From: Paragonimus westermani
Taxonomy: Eukaryota; Platyhelminthes; Trematoda; Plagiorchiida; Troglotrematidae
Direction of reading: 5' to 3'
Assembly (NCBI GenBank): GCA_008508345.1
Contig: QNGE01000282.1
Location: forward strand, 1-64,000
Length of the DNA: 64,000 nt
How positions within the stretch are numbered: position 1 is the first letter of the stretch; every line of letters starts with the position of its first letter. Shown one piece after another: positions 1 to 13,639 of the stretch. The notes beneath the pieces are model-generated. The model was not told the origin of the DNA and searched no databases. It was given only the letters and a program-made list of their open reading frames with translations. The translations under genes were made by a program, and so were the position numbers.

Positions 1-3000
1 ATTTACCCATATTCACCCATATGTGGGTGGAATATTGCACACTGGGCTTATCATAACATATAAGAAAGTTCCGTATTGTAGCTAGTTCATCTGGTTTTGA
101 AACTTCTACCAAATAACTCGGACACAGTGGGTCGAACTAAGCTTGAATGTGTGCCTCAAAGAAGTGGACTGTCGACACAGCATCCTGTAAGTTAATGTGA
201 GTTCAACTACAGTATATGAGCAGTAGGTGAGTACACTGATTCGCCTTGAGTAGACTTCCTGAATAAGGGAATAAAGGAGACATTGAAACCTGCTCAGTAA
301 AACAGAGTCACGACAGTTAGTAAAATAAATGACTTTCAAAAAGTACGGCATGAAAAACTGAATGCTTAATTAAAGGTGACAATGCACCATTGGCCTGAAC
401 GTCCGTAGGATTTTTCTATGCAAAAGATCCTAAAAAATGGACAGGCAATCCACGTACCTTGGTCGTTTTCATTTTACTATAACGCAATGAAGTTCCAGGC
501 TGGCGTTTCAAACACAACACTTTATGATGGATTTTATCAAAAATTGCTTAAATCCAGAATCACGACATCTGTGAGTTTATTTCCACTGGCTGCTTTGGTT
601 TCAGGCAGTCCAGTTATGTATGAAAACTCTTTTCACGTTTTGCGATTTGTTTGTAGGATGTGCACTATCAGCTTCGTAATATTTGGCCAATAAGTTTTCA
701 CAAACGCATTAGAAAACCGGTAAGTGGTGTGTAGTCAGTAACAGAGGATGATGACCTTACACTTTATCAAATTTGACTCTGGTATGGAACACGAAAGTAT
801 AACTTGCTTAATCGTTCTAACAGATTCCTTGCAGAGTTTTCTAATATCACTAGGGTGATACTAACAGGATCAAGTCATTTGTCAGCAAGATGACTTTCTA
901 AGTCTAGAATCAAGACATGAGTTTAGGTAGCGTGGTCTCCATGCTGTCACTTGTACTGATAACTGTAGTGTACTCTTGGCTGGTAACACGGATGTTTGCA
1001 CATTAATTGACCGAAAAATTTGTCAGCTATATAATTATGGTGTTTACGCCATCTCCATCACTCAGCTGGGAGATCCCACAAATTTTGGAGAGTTGTCTAT
1101 TTCATAGTTCAGCAATTTCGGGTTTACGTCGGAAACATTCATCTACTGCAGGTGATACTAAAGTTCTCATATTAGCACTGTTGTTCTTGATGTCATACTG
1201 CAACTGCAACAGCAGCCCTAACACGATTGCACAGTCATTCACCGTTGAAGTGTATTACAGACGAATTGCACTGAAGCTGTCAGCTTTTGTGAATACTTGA
1301 GTGGGTTTTTCCGTCAGTGTGATTTCGGTCGTTTTATAATATCTTGTCAACAACGTAGATTTGGCAACGTTGGTGAACTTCTAGTGATCGCCTGAAGAAA
1401 AGTCGGTTTTGGTTTCCGACCGCACTCTACATCTAGTCATCCTGTCGAAACCTTTTAGTCTGTTACATTTCTGTTACTCACGACGCTACTGATGGAGAAA
1501 ACCAGCTAAGATCAACCAATAAAGCCAAAAGTGATGACACCAAAGTCAGTGCTATCGAGTGGGACAGTGATGCAATGACTTCTCACTGTGTGAGTATGTC
1601 GCGTAATCATTGTGTCAGTTGTTCGAAGAAGCGCTAACATGGAATGAAAGAGCTGGTTACTTTCGGTTAGTTTGTTATTTGCCTAAATTATTGTTTTATG
1701 GCGTAATTTTAGAAGTGCATGCAAGCTGAATGAAAACTTGCTTACAACAAACTAAATGGTTGCCACTTGCCTAGTAGGTTATGGTACGTCTGATGTCCAG
1801 GTAAGGGACTGCGTATTAAGACGATTTGTGAACGTATCATACGGGTTTGTGGATGACACGGCGGTGTTTCTCTGTTTAGTACATTGTCATTAATCGAATA
1901 AATTTTGTCGAAAATAATAAATAGTTGTAATCTTAGTTCTCAAACAAAGACTAATCGATAGTTTGTATATTCGTCACGTTCCTCATAATGTTTGTAAGTG
2001 TGCCATTATTGTTGGAACCATCCTAAACTATTATAATTAATTTGCATGCAAGATCCTTTTCCAACCGTTGAAACGAGTTGACTCCTGAAAGCCCCTGAAG
2101 CAGTCAGTTAAAATAGATGTAATTAATTCTTGTGTACAAATCAAATCAATGGGCATGAATAAAGTCGACATTACGTTTTGCTTCTCATGTTTAATAAGAA
2201 ATTGCTGGACTCACAAATAACATGTAAAATGAAAAGAATCAGTATTGTCATCGTTTCTTACTTTTTACAAACATTGTAATGTTAAATTCCTAAAACTCAC
2301 ATATCACTGATTTTTTGTTCCTCGTCTGAAGTGCATAGCACACTTTTGGACTAAATGCAACCGTCATAAGTAACAAACTCTACTCATTGGCATTACAGTC
2401 TGCATGTCTAGTAGATACTTGTGAAACCCTAGGCTTCACATTCCTTCTTCTTAACGGTATGGACTAGCATGCACGCTAACTGGCGACGTAATTAGCATGT
2501 CGCAACTAACTGACAGTCTTGTTTTAGATGAGCTGCCAGCTTATTCAGTTCCATCAGACTCTAGCCATAGATTAAGTCAAACGGATGATGTGTACGTTTT
2601 ATCTTGTTTTCCCAAGTCTAGCTAGAGCAAAGGATTATCTATTTATGATCGAGATTAGGATGCCGTTGTCTAAGAGTTTATAAGGTCGTTCTCCTTCTGT
2701 TAATGGAAGTTCGGCTGAAAATTCGTACCGTAAATCACACTTACCAAAAAAATATATCTAAGTTAAAAGTTTACAAGAACTAGCTCATTAGGGTTTATAA
2801 TAAGTCAACGAGTAGTGTCATTGAGTAAGCCGATACATCAACTCGACCAGTTTCAACAAACTGCCAGAAGTTTTGCCAACGGTATTGATAGCAAAGGAGT
2901 GCCTTTATTCCGTTGGGTTCCTAACATGCAATAATCCTATGTTGGAAATAAGGAATCAAAACTGAATTTGCAGGTTTATAAGCATCTGCAAAATAACAGC

Positions 3001-6000
3001 AAACTTGTAATTATGGCATACAGGTTCACGATGACATTGAATACTTTAGCTAATTAGTAAGTCTGCATGAATGACAGACCAAAGAGTAAGGTAAACTTGT
3101 GCTCAACCTTCGGCACTGGAAAAACAGTACAATATCTGTTCCAATCACTGTTTTATCGGAAAATCTCTTAATTTTTAATGAGCTCCAGTCAGTTTTAGAG
3201 GCGTCAGATGAGGTTGTTTAACAGGCAGTTGCTTACCATCTTCTATTAGCCACAATACATTTAGCATTCAGTCAGTACGCATTATTTGCAACCAGCTTTG
3301 GGTCTCGGAAAGTCCACTGCCATAATTACGCTGTAAAAGATTAGATAAATAGATATAACTAAAAGGCTAGTGGTAACAAACAATTTACAATGAATACAAA
3401 AAACTCGATGACATCCAACCTGCGCCGTGCTTGGACGTCAAGTGTTGCTTGCATTAAAGAATCCTGACGCATGGGAGTGGATTCTATGTTCCTTTTTGAA
3501 GTAGGTAATGCCCCATTTGTATAATGCATCCATTCAAATACTGCCATTCCTGTTAAAACTTTTACGTCCAGCTGATCCTTAACAAAGATTAGTAATAAGT
3601 TCGACACACTATAATCACTTCCATCCTTGTTCATATGCTATACCAAGAGAAACTTCTAGTTAAGAATAAAGCGTCTGAGAAACTCACTGCGGTATATAAT
3701 CTAAAGCAAACCAGATTGCATTGAAAAACGTGTTTTTCTTTTTTCTGATATATCGCTTAACGTTTGTTGCATAAAGTTTAAATCTGTTCATAGGTAGTGA
3801 TATTTCCACAACATAAACCTTCGATGACAAGTCACTCTTCAGTCTGTAGAGTAGAGATTGCCTTAGTGGGTTGCCACAGTAAATTATAATCGAAAATAAC
3901 GGTATATATTGTATTGAAGTCTAAAGCTTCAACGGATTACAGTGGGAGTCATAAGTACACGGATTTGCGATGTGCTTTCCTAGGGTTACAAAATGTGTTG
4001 GTCACAATCACCGAAATGGTTTCACAAGCGTAACGTATTACTACGACAAACCGGGGAAATCATGTTTTTAAGTTCAGTCATGATAACATAAGTACTCTAC
4101 CAATTTCCCCCAAAAGATCAACCCAAAAATATACACACGCTATTTGTCCGAACGGTGTTCTTTTCACTTTGTCATGTAATTGGTATAAATCGAGGTAACA
4201 CGGTAAACATCAGCTTGTCGATTACGGAATGCATGCAGAAAGGTTTAGAAAAGTAAAACGAAACTACTAGGATGTGGTGGGTTAAATCGTTGGATTCCGA
4301 AACAAACCAAATTGTAATTTCGCTTTTGTAACAAAAAAGACTCCCGAAAAGTGGAATAAATTGCCGTTGCAGTGCGTGGAGAGGTGTGGACACTCTGAGA
4401 GACTGTCAGTGTTGTGGCTTGTGTGAAACAATATTTTCTGAACTTCTGTTGGATTTTTTGTATCGCAGTACAGAGTGAGTTCCGTAGAAAAGTATCTCTA
4501 GATTTAAGTCATTCGATTTTAGCAAATGCACACTTCCATTTGGTTTCTCTCTCACACCCGAAAGGCCTTGCTGCAAAATAAGCGTTGTTAGCCTTTACTT
4601 CAAATAACGATGAAGCCCAATGAACAGGGCGATAGGCTCATGGGGATGTCTGTCATGACTGCGCTATTCAGATTTCAAGTTGCAGTACTGTGATTTCTCA
4701 CCCGATTTCTCACCCACTACAAAAGAAATTAAATGGCGCTCTCACAGGAAAACCTGAATCTGGTCAAATTCACTTCAGTACAACTTCGGGATCACAAACA
4801 GTAACGGTTTTACACAAAGCAAGCTTGATTGAGAAGTTCAGTGAGAGTGGAATAAAGTCCGATACCTACTCGATTTACTTTTCCGTCCAAGTCCACAATA
4901 GCTGTAATTCGATTAACTCCTCTGAAATTATTCAGTGAAGCTGTAATTAAGCTTTGTACATCAATTGTGTCGACGCACCGGTAGAAACCTCTATCTCTAC
5001 TCAGTCAATTAATTTCCCAGTTGTCCAATCAGGACGCTAGTTCTCTCCGGCTTACTGTGATCGAACGAGAGCAGGTCACGTCCACAAAGGGCTATGTATA
5101 TATGTAAGGAATAATAATTGTGAATTGTCGCTTACGATATCTGTTGATAGCAGTGTTTTGATATGAATTGCTCAGTTGCCTTTAGTGCCGTAAGGTGCGT
5201 TTTAATTTACGGTACCTCTTATCGTCTACGTTAAGTGCTGATCAGTAAGAGCACATGACGATTGTTCAGCAGACTGAGCCTAATGTGCAATAAACTGCCC
5301 AATCATCCACGGTCTAGCTAATGCCAACAATTCCTTATCCATCGGAAAGCATACAGATCTGCAGCTTCTGTTACCACATTTTTCACAAGAAACCACTTTG
5401 GGAAGTGTGTTCCGTCGCATGCAGCAGAATAGACCGAATCCCAAATAATAAGCATAAGTATTTTTAAACTTTCTGAATGGTAAATCGTCTTGCAAACTGC
5501 GCACAAACTACAGGCAGTGCTTTGGATGTCTTAGATCGAAATGCAGTAACAAATGTAAGTTCTGGATGATGAACCGCTTTTGCGGTGGGGCAATATTGCC
5601 TCAGAAGAACATTCATCAAAAGCTCTAAAGACGTACGTTCTTTCAGGTCGTGATAAATTGGAGAGGGTGTAATACCGGATTATAGGTGGCATTCAACGGT
5701 ATCATCACCGTGGAAAGTTGAATTCAAAAACCTCAAGGTAAGTTGCGAAAACTCAAGAAGCCCGGTAGTCTGTTGTCTTCATTTATTTTATACGATAAGC
5801 CAAAGGCTTGTTGATTCAGTTTACTTGGCAAATTGGTGTATTCAGACAGAAAATCGGCAAATCATTGTCATGTACCGTAAGTCCTAACCAATGCCCAGCG
5901 CATTCGACCAAGGGAAACAGTGACCTTCACGCTAGTTTCATGCGGTTGCATGCCAAGATGTCTCATAGGGGTAAAGAACGAACGACTGCAAAAAGCACGG

Positions 6001-9000
6001 TTTCGTTAACATAAAACTTTAGCAAAAATAGTCAGTCAGATGAAGGGAACTAGATGGCACGAATGCCAGCTCTTTACTATGGCCTAAAGATTGGGAGGGA
6101 TATTTCTGAGTACACTGTAGAGTACAAAATTTGTAAACTGGACCTAAGCGAACATTGAAAGTCGCATTTGCCAGTGGACCTAATGTGGTTCATCTGTGCC
6201 ATATACACTTATTTCTGGCTGGCAGAGTACGTTTTCAACTATTTGAAAATCTCGCAATAAAGTTTCTCAGACAAAGCAACAAATTTACAGGATCACAACG
6301 AATGGACTGAAATGAATCAGTTGTATATCTTTGTCTTCACGGTATACGCTCGATGGTCTATATGGATAAATAACAGAATACGACCATAAATCGATTCCGC
6401 TTGACCATCTATCATCGTGCTACATCCGAACCCAACTGAAATTAGGTCTATCGTCCCACGGTTAATTCGTTTTCTCTGGCTCCTAAGTTTCAATCCCCGA
6501 ATTCTTTATTTTGACAAGTTCAAAACTGGGGAAGATTAAAAGTAGGTTATTCGCGTGCATCTATCGAGATATGTTCTTGTCTGTTGATGTCCACCTCAAC
6601 TATCTAATGTAGACAGATCAATGAAGTGAGAGAAAATTAACAGTTATACGTAAACTGTTGGCTGAGGTTGTTTGAGAAGTCGAAGTAACCACTATCGGGA
6701 ATTCGGCGACTGTGGACAAACAATGACGACTGATCGCACGGTAAAGACGTTCAACAACAAAGACATATGGCAGCTGATAGTGAGAATATTAGTTACTTTA
6801 CACGCGCTGTGCAAGTCGCACTCTCAGTAGCATATTTCAAATGTCGAACCACTTTTTACATGGAGTACGTAGATACGTAGCTTGAAACCTTTTAACAAAA
6901 GTTGATGACTTGATGAAGACGACTTTCAGTGGAATTGTTCTGATGGCATGGCGCATCCAAAGCTTGTGGGACTATGTGACAAGAGTTATCTGCCATACAA
7001 TTGACCGCAATTATAAAACCAGCTAGCTTCAAGAACTGATAGGTGGGAAGTTAAATGCTGATTTGTATTTACCATCGCAAAGCATCTTTATCAGCTCAGT
7101 ACAGCAAAACGTTCAAGGTTATTGTAAATTGGCGTTTAGAGAGAAGCGCAGTAGTTCCGAGTACACCTGAAGGTGGTAGGATCAGAGATCACCGATGCAC
7201 GAAACCGTGACAACTTTGTAATGATGTATTTTGGTGTATACTACTACCACAGTGTTGCATGTGATCGTCATTCACCCAGCAACCGACGTTTCAAGGATAC
7301 TGTGTGCTTTTAAACATGTTTATGGCATGTTTCCCATTGATAACTGTTCATTTCTGTTCGAGTTATTTGAGTGTTAAATACAAGCAATCAAGTATCTGCG
7401 TCTGGTTCGCCTGTCTGTTGTATGCTGTAGCTGAACAGAAATAAGTGGTTTCGTATCACGCAAGATAGTGTTGTATGATTAGTTGTTTGGAGCACGAATG
7501 ACAAGTTATCCGTCCTCGCCTTATCTACCATTGCATATTTATTTCATTGTAGTTTTACACTAGGACAGCTGTTTTTCAAAACCGACTGACAAACAAAATG
7601 CTGACTGGTTCGGGATAGGTTCGATAGGAACTACCTAACAGCTTACCAGTTTCACATCTTACTGAAACAGATCGTCTCGTTGATCCTATGATATCCCCAA
7701 GTATGGTTTATAATGCGCAGGTGACTAATCCACATCTCGTCAAATAGCCAATTCTAGTCATCGTGGTATCCATCACCATCCACTTACGCTCTATGTACTC
7801 ATCAGAAGAAGTCGATAAGAATTGTGTCGTTGCTGTGGCTAACTTTCACATGATTATTGTCCATTTTCAGCCATAGTTTAACCAGGAACTTGATGACCTA
7901 GTCCTGTGTGTGGATCTCTAAACTAAACAGCACCATTACCTGTGAATCAGAGTTTGAGTGGTTTAATCTGACCTTATTGATCTAACGAAAAATTGTCAAA
8001 AACATTCTTTCGTTACTGCTACTTACCGTGAATCATTCGGACGTGAGGCCAATATCCACTGTTCAAGTGGCATCTTGATTGTTACCGGAGAATTATTTAA
8101 CATAAATCAATTAGCCAGTGTGATGATACACTTTGTCTGATGATATCGATCCGTGAAAATGTTTATAAAAACCGTTGTAGCATTTTGGAATCTTCTTGAA
8201 ATTCATTTATAATCCATCCTCATCTGTCAAAAAGCATCACAAGTTTACCTAGTTTACTGCATAAACTTCTTCATTGATTCTGTCTTACTCGCACATCCCC
8301 TTGGAACAATCTTACCGCGAACTTCTAGGCACAGTAATATTTTCTAACGAAGTTATGTGGTGTGAGGAATGTCTGCGTTAATACTGAGGCGCACCTCGAC
8401 ACATTTCACTTTATCGAATATGTCGACACAACGCTCTGAAGTTTGGGTTAACAAACTTTCTTACCTTCTTGTCCATTCAGAATCGTACCGCTGAAGCTAG
8501 ATCCAGTGTGCTTTCCTAAAATCAACTTCAGTCTTTTCCTCAAGTGATACGAAGCACATAGACGTTGCAGCTAGTAGAAAGGAAAATAGTTTATTCTAAT
8601 ACACCTCACCATTCTACTACACATGTGCACATTACTTACTGAAATGGCTGCCTGGGTTGTAGCTACATCGGTCTATCAACATTAAGGTGAGCGGTAACTT
8701 TTCTAATTCACAAATCTGAAGTGCGATCATGTTACTTATTACTGTCATGTAAGTTCTGCCATAATCCAATTAGGTTTAGTAAACCGACGACATTTGTAAC
8801 TGAGAAGAAATTCTTGACCAGCACAATCAGTGCAACAAAACACAAACACAAAAGTATGGGCTGGATGTGGATGACGTTTTGGCCAACGAAGTGATAGAAC
8901 GAGCTACTTCTATTTCAGTCTGTGAGTGCAAACGGTACACTGTTTGTTTGACGGATTGAAAATTCTACTGCATTCTTACTCAATGTATTTTCAGTGTGTT

Positions 9001-10605
9001 CACTTTCAGTGATTAGTATTCATCTTACAGTTAGTTAAACCCAACAGAGTTTCACAGATTTATCAGCGTGTCAAGGAAATCCTTGGGTGGATTGACGTAA
9101 AAAAACCATTCTAGAACATCGTAAGATAATAATCGACATTTCCGCCGAAGGCTGCGGATCAAATCTGGAACGAAGATTTCCCAGCGTTTTTGATATTACG
9201 GAAATAATTGCCCACAAGTTTATTCGTAGCAAAAACAGTCATTTGTTTAGGTAAAAACATATCAGCTGGATAATACACCAATACAGCACCACTATAAATC
9301 AATAATAGTTAGACTATGAACTAAAAATCATGATGGACGCTGAACGTATTCGTAAAGAAACTCTAGGCAATCGTTCGTACAAACAAGGCAAGAGAGCAAA
9401 CGAAAACGACTGCTTGCGGTTAGCAGGTTCCAAAAATTATTAGCCAAAATAAGTGGGATCAAATTAAAACAAATTTACACTGCAGAACAGAAAACGCAAA
9501 AATTACCTGCTATAAACGTTGACTAAAAAATGGTCTTCACACGTTCCTGATGGTTACAATAAAATACCACTACAAAACTGATGTAAAACTATGGCATCCA
9601 CAACATGTTACTAGGAGAGAAATAAATGAACGTTGTAAACCAATGTGCTAATTTGTGCAAAGAAACAAGTGCTGGCTACCTAGCTGACATAAACATTGTA
9701 ACTAAAAACTGATAAAAACAACCACGCTTCATGTTTCAAAATGATATTTATCAACAGCTTGCAAGCGACTGCATGAACTCTCATCTAAAGGATTATTGCT
9801 CGTAAAATAACTGAAATTCACAGGGTCAGCAGGCAGATCTGACAGTCCAATAACACTCTAGTAGAAATTAAAATAATGATTCTCAGGACGAGTAGCGATA
9901 GAACTTCGTTGCTTTCTCCGGTAAAACAAAAACAACTGAATGCAATAACGGTATTTAGACACCTTCGTCTTTATAGTTATCGAACACATGATTTCCGGTA
10001 GGTTATCCCCAGATTCCAGAATATGCAGTCTATCAACTCGTACTACTGGCCCAGATAGTAAGATGACTGCGTTGACAAGGTTCTCTCAATTCTAATGTCA
10101 GTCCTCTTGCATTGTGGACTCTAATCGGAAAATTATTTGTGGCAGTCACTCCCCGAGTTTAGACGTAATTTCAAGTAGACATTTATTTGCCAAGGATGAC
10201 ACGTAGGTTGCCAAAGTTTCACCAACAAAAGAGATGTTTGAACTCAAACCTGTGGGCTCAAACACCTATGCACACACGGTGATGTCTGCTGGTTTGGTAG
10301 AGAAAGGCTTGCCACCTAAATGTGGAGTTTTGCGAACATTCAGAGGCCCAACCTACCAGCCCAAATTTATGTACGAAGCCCTGATTGTTCTTGTGATAAA
10401 TGACAAGCGTGGGTACGTGGTGGGTTGATTCTAGCTGACTGCACGGTACGCGCATTGCATCACGTCGAATGCAAGGCCTGCCCGATTCTCAAAGGCTTAA
10501 ACCAAGTGAAATCTTAGTATTTCTGTTGCTGCAATTGTTCACACAAGTAAGCAGATGAAAGACAGCAGTTTTACTTCAATAGCTGGGGCTCTCTTGTAAA
10601 CACTG
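1..10605. other. No recognisable gene; AT-rich non-coding sequence
   Basis: Only short chance-length frames are present (longest 91 codons, at 418-693 + and 3634-3359 -). The 3634-3359 frame (contains LLIFVKDQLDVKVLTGMAVF) looks somewhat protein-like but has no recognised family or clear splice sites. A 12-bp exact tandem duplication (GATTTCTCACCC twice) lies at about 4691-4714. No transposon relic is recognised. Confidence 0.6.
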
Positions 10606-10648
10606 AGGAAAGTTTCTACATTTAAAACGCTGGGTTCCCTCTAACAAT

Positions 10649-10775
10649 TTCATCAGTGCAGAAAGGAGACATATATTGCGATATGTTAGCGTCTCGTTAA
10701 CTCTCATCAGGTGCAATCGTGAAACATGCAAGTTATATATAACACATTTTGAGGTTGAAAGGGTATGGACAGGGT
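10649..10775. repeat. Inverted copy of the PLE 3' tail (left arm, copy A)
   Basis: Reading + here gives TTCATCAGTGCAGAAAGGAG, then ACATATATTGCGATATGTTA, then CATGCAAGTTATATATAACA. The reverse complement of about 11567-11693 gives TTCATCAGTGTAGAAAGTAG, ACATATGTTGCAATATGTTA and ATGCAAGCTATATATGACAG. Similarity is clear along about 125 bp with small indels. The left arm lies upstream of the RT fragment and the right arm is the element's own 3' tail, so the element is flanked by inverted repeats. PLEs are known to carry such repeats in direct or inverted orientation. A short direct match, AAGTTTCTACATTTA, also occurs outside each arm (about 10611 and 11692). Confidence 0.7.
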
Positions 10776-11205
10776 GTAGATTTTTACGGAGGTTGATCAT
10801 TTTGAATTGGGGTGGACAATGTCTTCAGTTCTTCAGATTTGCCCGGAAGGCATACAAACGGGGTTTGTTCAAAACATTATCTCATAGGGTAAGGCGTATT
10901 TGCACTTCTGATGAGCTGCAGACAGAGGAAGAGGTAATAATGAGAACGTTATCGACAAACGGACATCCCGGAAAGTTCATAGACACCCATAGCAAGATGA
11001 GCAAATGTAATGAGTCATTCTTACAGCTGAAAAAAGATATCTCTACTTTCGCAATTTGAACGAGATCGTTTGGCAAACGACATCAGGGCACAAATTGAAA
11101 TCTGCTCTACCTCTTAATTGTGCGGCCACCCAATTTCGCCTGATTCAAACTACCAAAAGACCCGTTCTACACAAACCCGAACGCAATTTGTCTGACTATT
11201 CTGTC

Positions 11206-11545
11206 TCTCACGTTGTCTATCAGTTCACTTGCAGTTGTAATGACATCTACATAGGCATAACAGACCGATAGTTATCCCAACGAGTGGCAGATTACCTTCC
11301 GAACAACGCTGGACGCAACAATATCAAACCAGTGTATCCGTTGCCCGGAACCCTGCACCATCCATTGCCAAACATTTCATAATAACAGGTCGCCAGAATG
11401 ACCTATTTAGACCATTCAAAATACCGCTACTTCATCAAAACCCGAAGTTACTAGCTTTTGTGAAGCTATGCTGGTTAGAACTCATCAGTCGGCTCTATTT
11501 ACACAAAAGTGGTTGAAGCAACCCACTGGGTTGCCGTGGTTGTGA
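11206..11545 (+). pseudogene. GIY-YIG endonuclease domain of PLE copy A (broken)
   Basis: The domain opens with VYQFTCSCNDIYIGITDR, which has the CxC cysteine pair and the Y-I-G signature typical of Penelope-type GIY-YIG nucleases. These enzymes nick target DNA to prime reverse transcription. The frame is closed by TAG at 11269. Downstream pieces read on in shifted frames: LSQRVADYLPNNAG directly after the stop, and the terminal tail at 11462-11545 (EAMLVRTHQSALFTQKW, then KQPTGLPW). At least one premature stop and two frameshifts rule out a functional protein. The preceding linker (about 11080-11180) carries TTKRPVLHKPERNLSDYSVS. Copy B shows the same out-of-frame text (RTQFV followed by a stop), supporting common origin. 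Confidence 0.8.
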
Positions 11546-11566
11546 TGAAACAATAGGTTGGTATGA

Positions 11567-11693
11567 TTGTCTGCGTGTCTGTCTATCTTAAAATGTCTGT
11601 CATATATAGCTTGCATTTTTCAAGTTTGCGACTGACGAGAGTAAACGGAATGTTAACATATTGCAACATATGTCTACTTTCTACACTGATGAA
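11567..11693. repeat. PLE 3' tail (right arm, copy A)
   Basis: This is the non-coding 3' end of copy A, partner of the inverted arm at 10649-10775. A related sequence lies after the stop codon of copy B, on the opposite strand at about 14985-15060 (AAGGAAAACATATATTGCAA and GGTTATATATGACA on the + strand). That independent copy shows the arm is part of the element rather than flanking host DNA. Confidence 0.65.
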
Positions 11694-11708
11694 GTTTCTA
11701 CATTTAGG

Positions 11709-13639
11709 GCAGCGATCATTTGGCCTGTCTTTTAAATAAGTACTTCTGATAAATTACTAGTTATTTTATGACGAGATGTAATGCATGCTAAAGGAATTTA
11801 ATGAAACCGAAAAAAAGTACGTCGGTCAATTTTATCCACACATTCATAACCAGTTTTCTTAAATTTCTGCCATGCTTTAACGCCTCATCCTCATAAGACT
11901 AACTGACACTATTTTGAATAAAAACTAGGATTATTAGGTGTAAACTGACATGATATCGCGATATTCTCCCATAAATCTCTTCTGTGACCAACAAGACTGT
12001 CAGTTTAACCAATACACATTCACTGTTTCAATAACATATACACCGCTGCAGTGTTTCAGAGAGAGGTCTGTATCGCTGATTAGACTTATAAATCCGAGAT
12101 TTAATGCCAGGATTTGTTGGCTATCCTAAACCCTACACAGTTGGGTACTCAGAAGTTCGACTGCGCTTCATCGATATGTTAAGTGGTTGAACAGGTTCGT
12201 CTTGATTTGTAACCTATTGGCTTGCACTTTATACCGAAAACACAAGGCAGCAAACTTTCTGATGAAATGTGGTGGGCTTACTGGTCGGTCTAAGAGACTG
12301 GCTTCAAAAACTGTACAGAAAAATCCTTAGATTCCTGCTGTGAACCAAAAAGATTAGCTGTGTAGTTTGTACAAATTGACTGAGCTCCCGCCAGCAGATG
12401 CAAAATTCCAAACATATACATTATTTTTCATATAAACACTCTCGAGTGATTAGACAAGTCTTGATTTCACCTTCCGAATAACAGCGTACTTTAGTTATTC
12501 ATAATTGCAGCAGGTAGCAAATGATATTTCTGTCTTGGTATCGACCCTTCCCAGTGACTCTCCTATTATCTACGAAGCGTAATTATGTGGTTTCGCCAAA
12601 CTGAGTAGACTTAACTCAGAATACACGTCCCTGTTGACATTTCGTTCATCTTTGTGAAAAGAACATTCACTTCACTCACAGGTTAGCCAAACTACCTTGT
12701 GGTATTTAGACTCAAACACAAAATTTCAGCCATTAAGTTGGGCTTGGAAATCTGCTAACGTTGTCATTCACTTGGTTAATTACTTCTGCAGACGAAGCGT
12801 TGACGTGTTCCATAAACAAGCTTTGTTTCAGTCAGAGTTCTTATTCAGTGGTTAACGTTTACTGGTCACTACCGCATGGTGTTCTTTGAGGGTTGTCATT
12901 CACTAACCGAAGGAGTGTAGAGTTTAAGAACTTATGTCCAGCTTTGGAGACTCAAATTAGTTGTCGCTTGCAAAATTGTTGCATTGTATTTGCATGAACT
13001 GAAGGAGGTAGTAGTGAGTTCCACCAATCCCATTGATTTGCAACACAGCATGCAAATAGTCGCATAATTATATAATTTGAATTACGTTGAAAAGTATTTT
13101 GGACATTTCAGATAAACTTGAATATGATTGCTAACGAAACTGTGATTGTCCGTGTTTGAATGATTAACCTAAGTTTGGTTTTTGGACATGGTCAAACACA
13201 TAACTTTTTAAGATTCGTCCAAGTCTATCTATTTGCAACAAAAACTGTGGTGTTACTTCAAAAAACTACCTGAAAACCGATGAGTAGTCGGGGATTTGGT
13301 TTATTTTCAAGTTGACCATCNACACTAAACAGCGCGTAAAAATTACATAAATATAGAAACCTACCGATCTGTTGACCCTTTGACATTAGGGGTGGAAGGT
13401 TACATTCTAAAACGAACATTTTAAAGCTTTCTTCTAAAAACCTGTTATCTATACTGTGTCGCGGAAGAGAGGGAAAGGTGCTTAACCATTGTCCGGTGAG
13501 AAGAAAACAAAATACACTTCACGTCTACGTCTCAGTCGTTTACAAGTATCAACAGATTCCCCCAAGGTATGCCTCAGAATTCAGTTACCATATCCTTGCA
13601 GGTGAATTCAACGTTCTATTCAACGTACATAGGTCCACA
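11709..13639. other. No recognisable gene
   Basis: Frames longer than 60 codons are absent. Nothing beyond simple AT-rich sequence and the single N at 13321 is seen. Confidence 0.6.
13321..13321. other. Ambiguous base (N)
   Basis: The only non-ACGT position noticed in the window. It marks an uncertain base call and lies in featureless AT-rich sequence, so no gene is affected. Confidence 0.95.

Larger units (their letters stand above)
10606..11708 (+). mobile_element. Penelope-like element copy A, 5'-truncated, decayed, with inverted 3'-tail copy
   Basis: A degenerate Penelope-like retroelement on the + strand. The C-terminal part of the RT region is readable at about 10800-11050, with the stretch AYKRGLFKTLSHRVRRICTS and then RTLSTNGHPGKFIDTHSKM, the conserved post-palm region of PLEs. 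After a frame change the linker and a GIY-YIG nuclease follow (VVYQFTCSCNDIYIGITDR, 11212-11268), interrupted by a stop at 11269. The C-terminal tail is recovered in another frame (HQSALFTQKWLKQPTGLPW) and stops at 11543-11545. A 3' tail of about 150 bp runs to about 11693. The same tail occurs reverse-complemented at about 10649-10775, before the RT fragment. RT palm motifs are absent. The subfamily matches copy B. The family call is strong; exact ends are uncertain by tens of bases. Confidence 0.85.

Noticed and set aside
5280..5506. Minus-strand frame with DGTHFPKWFLVKNVV that recalls MULE-type transposases
   Set aside because: The resemblance is limited to a few residues, with no catalytic D/E pattern and two competing frames. 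It was not annotated.
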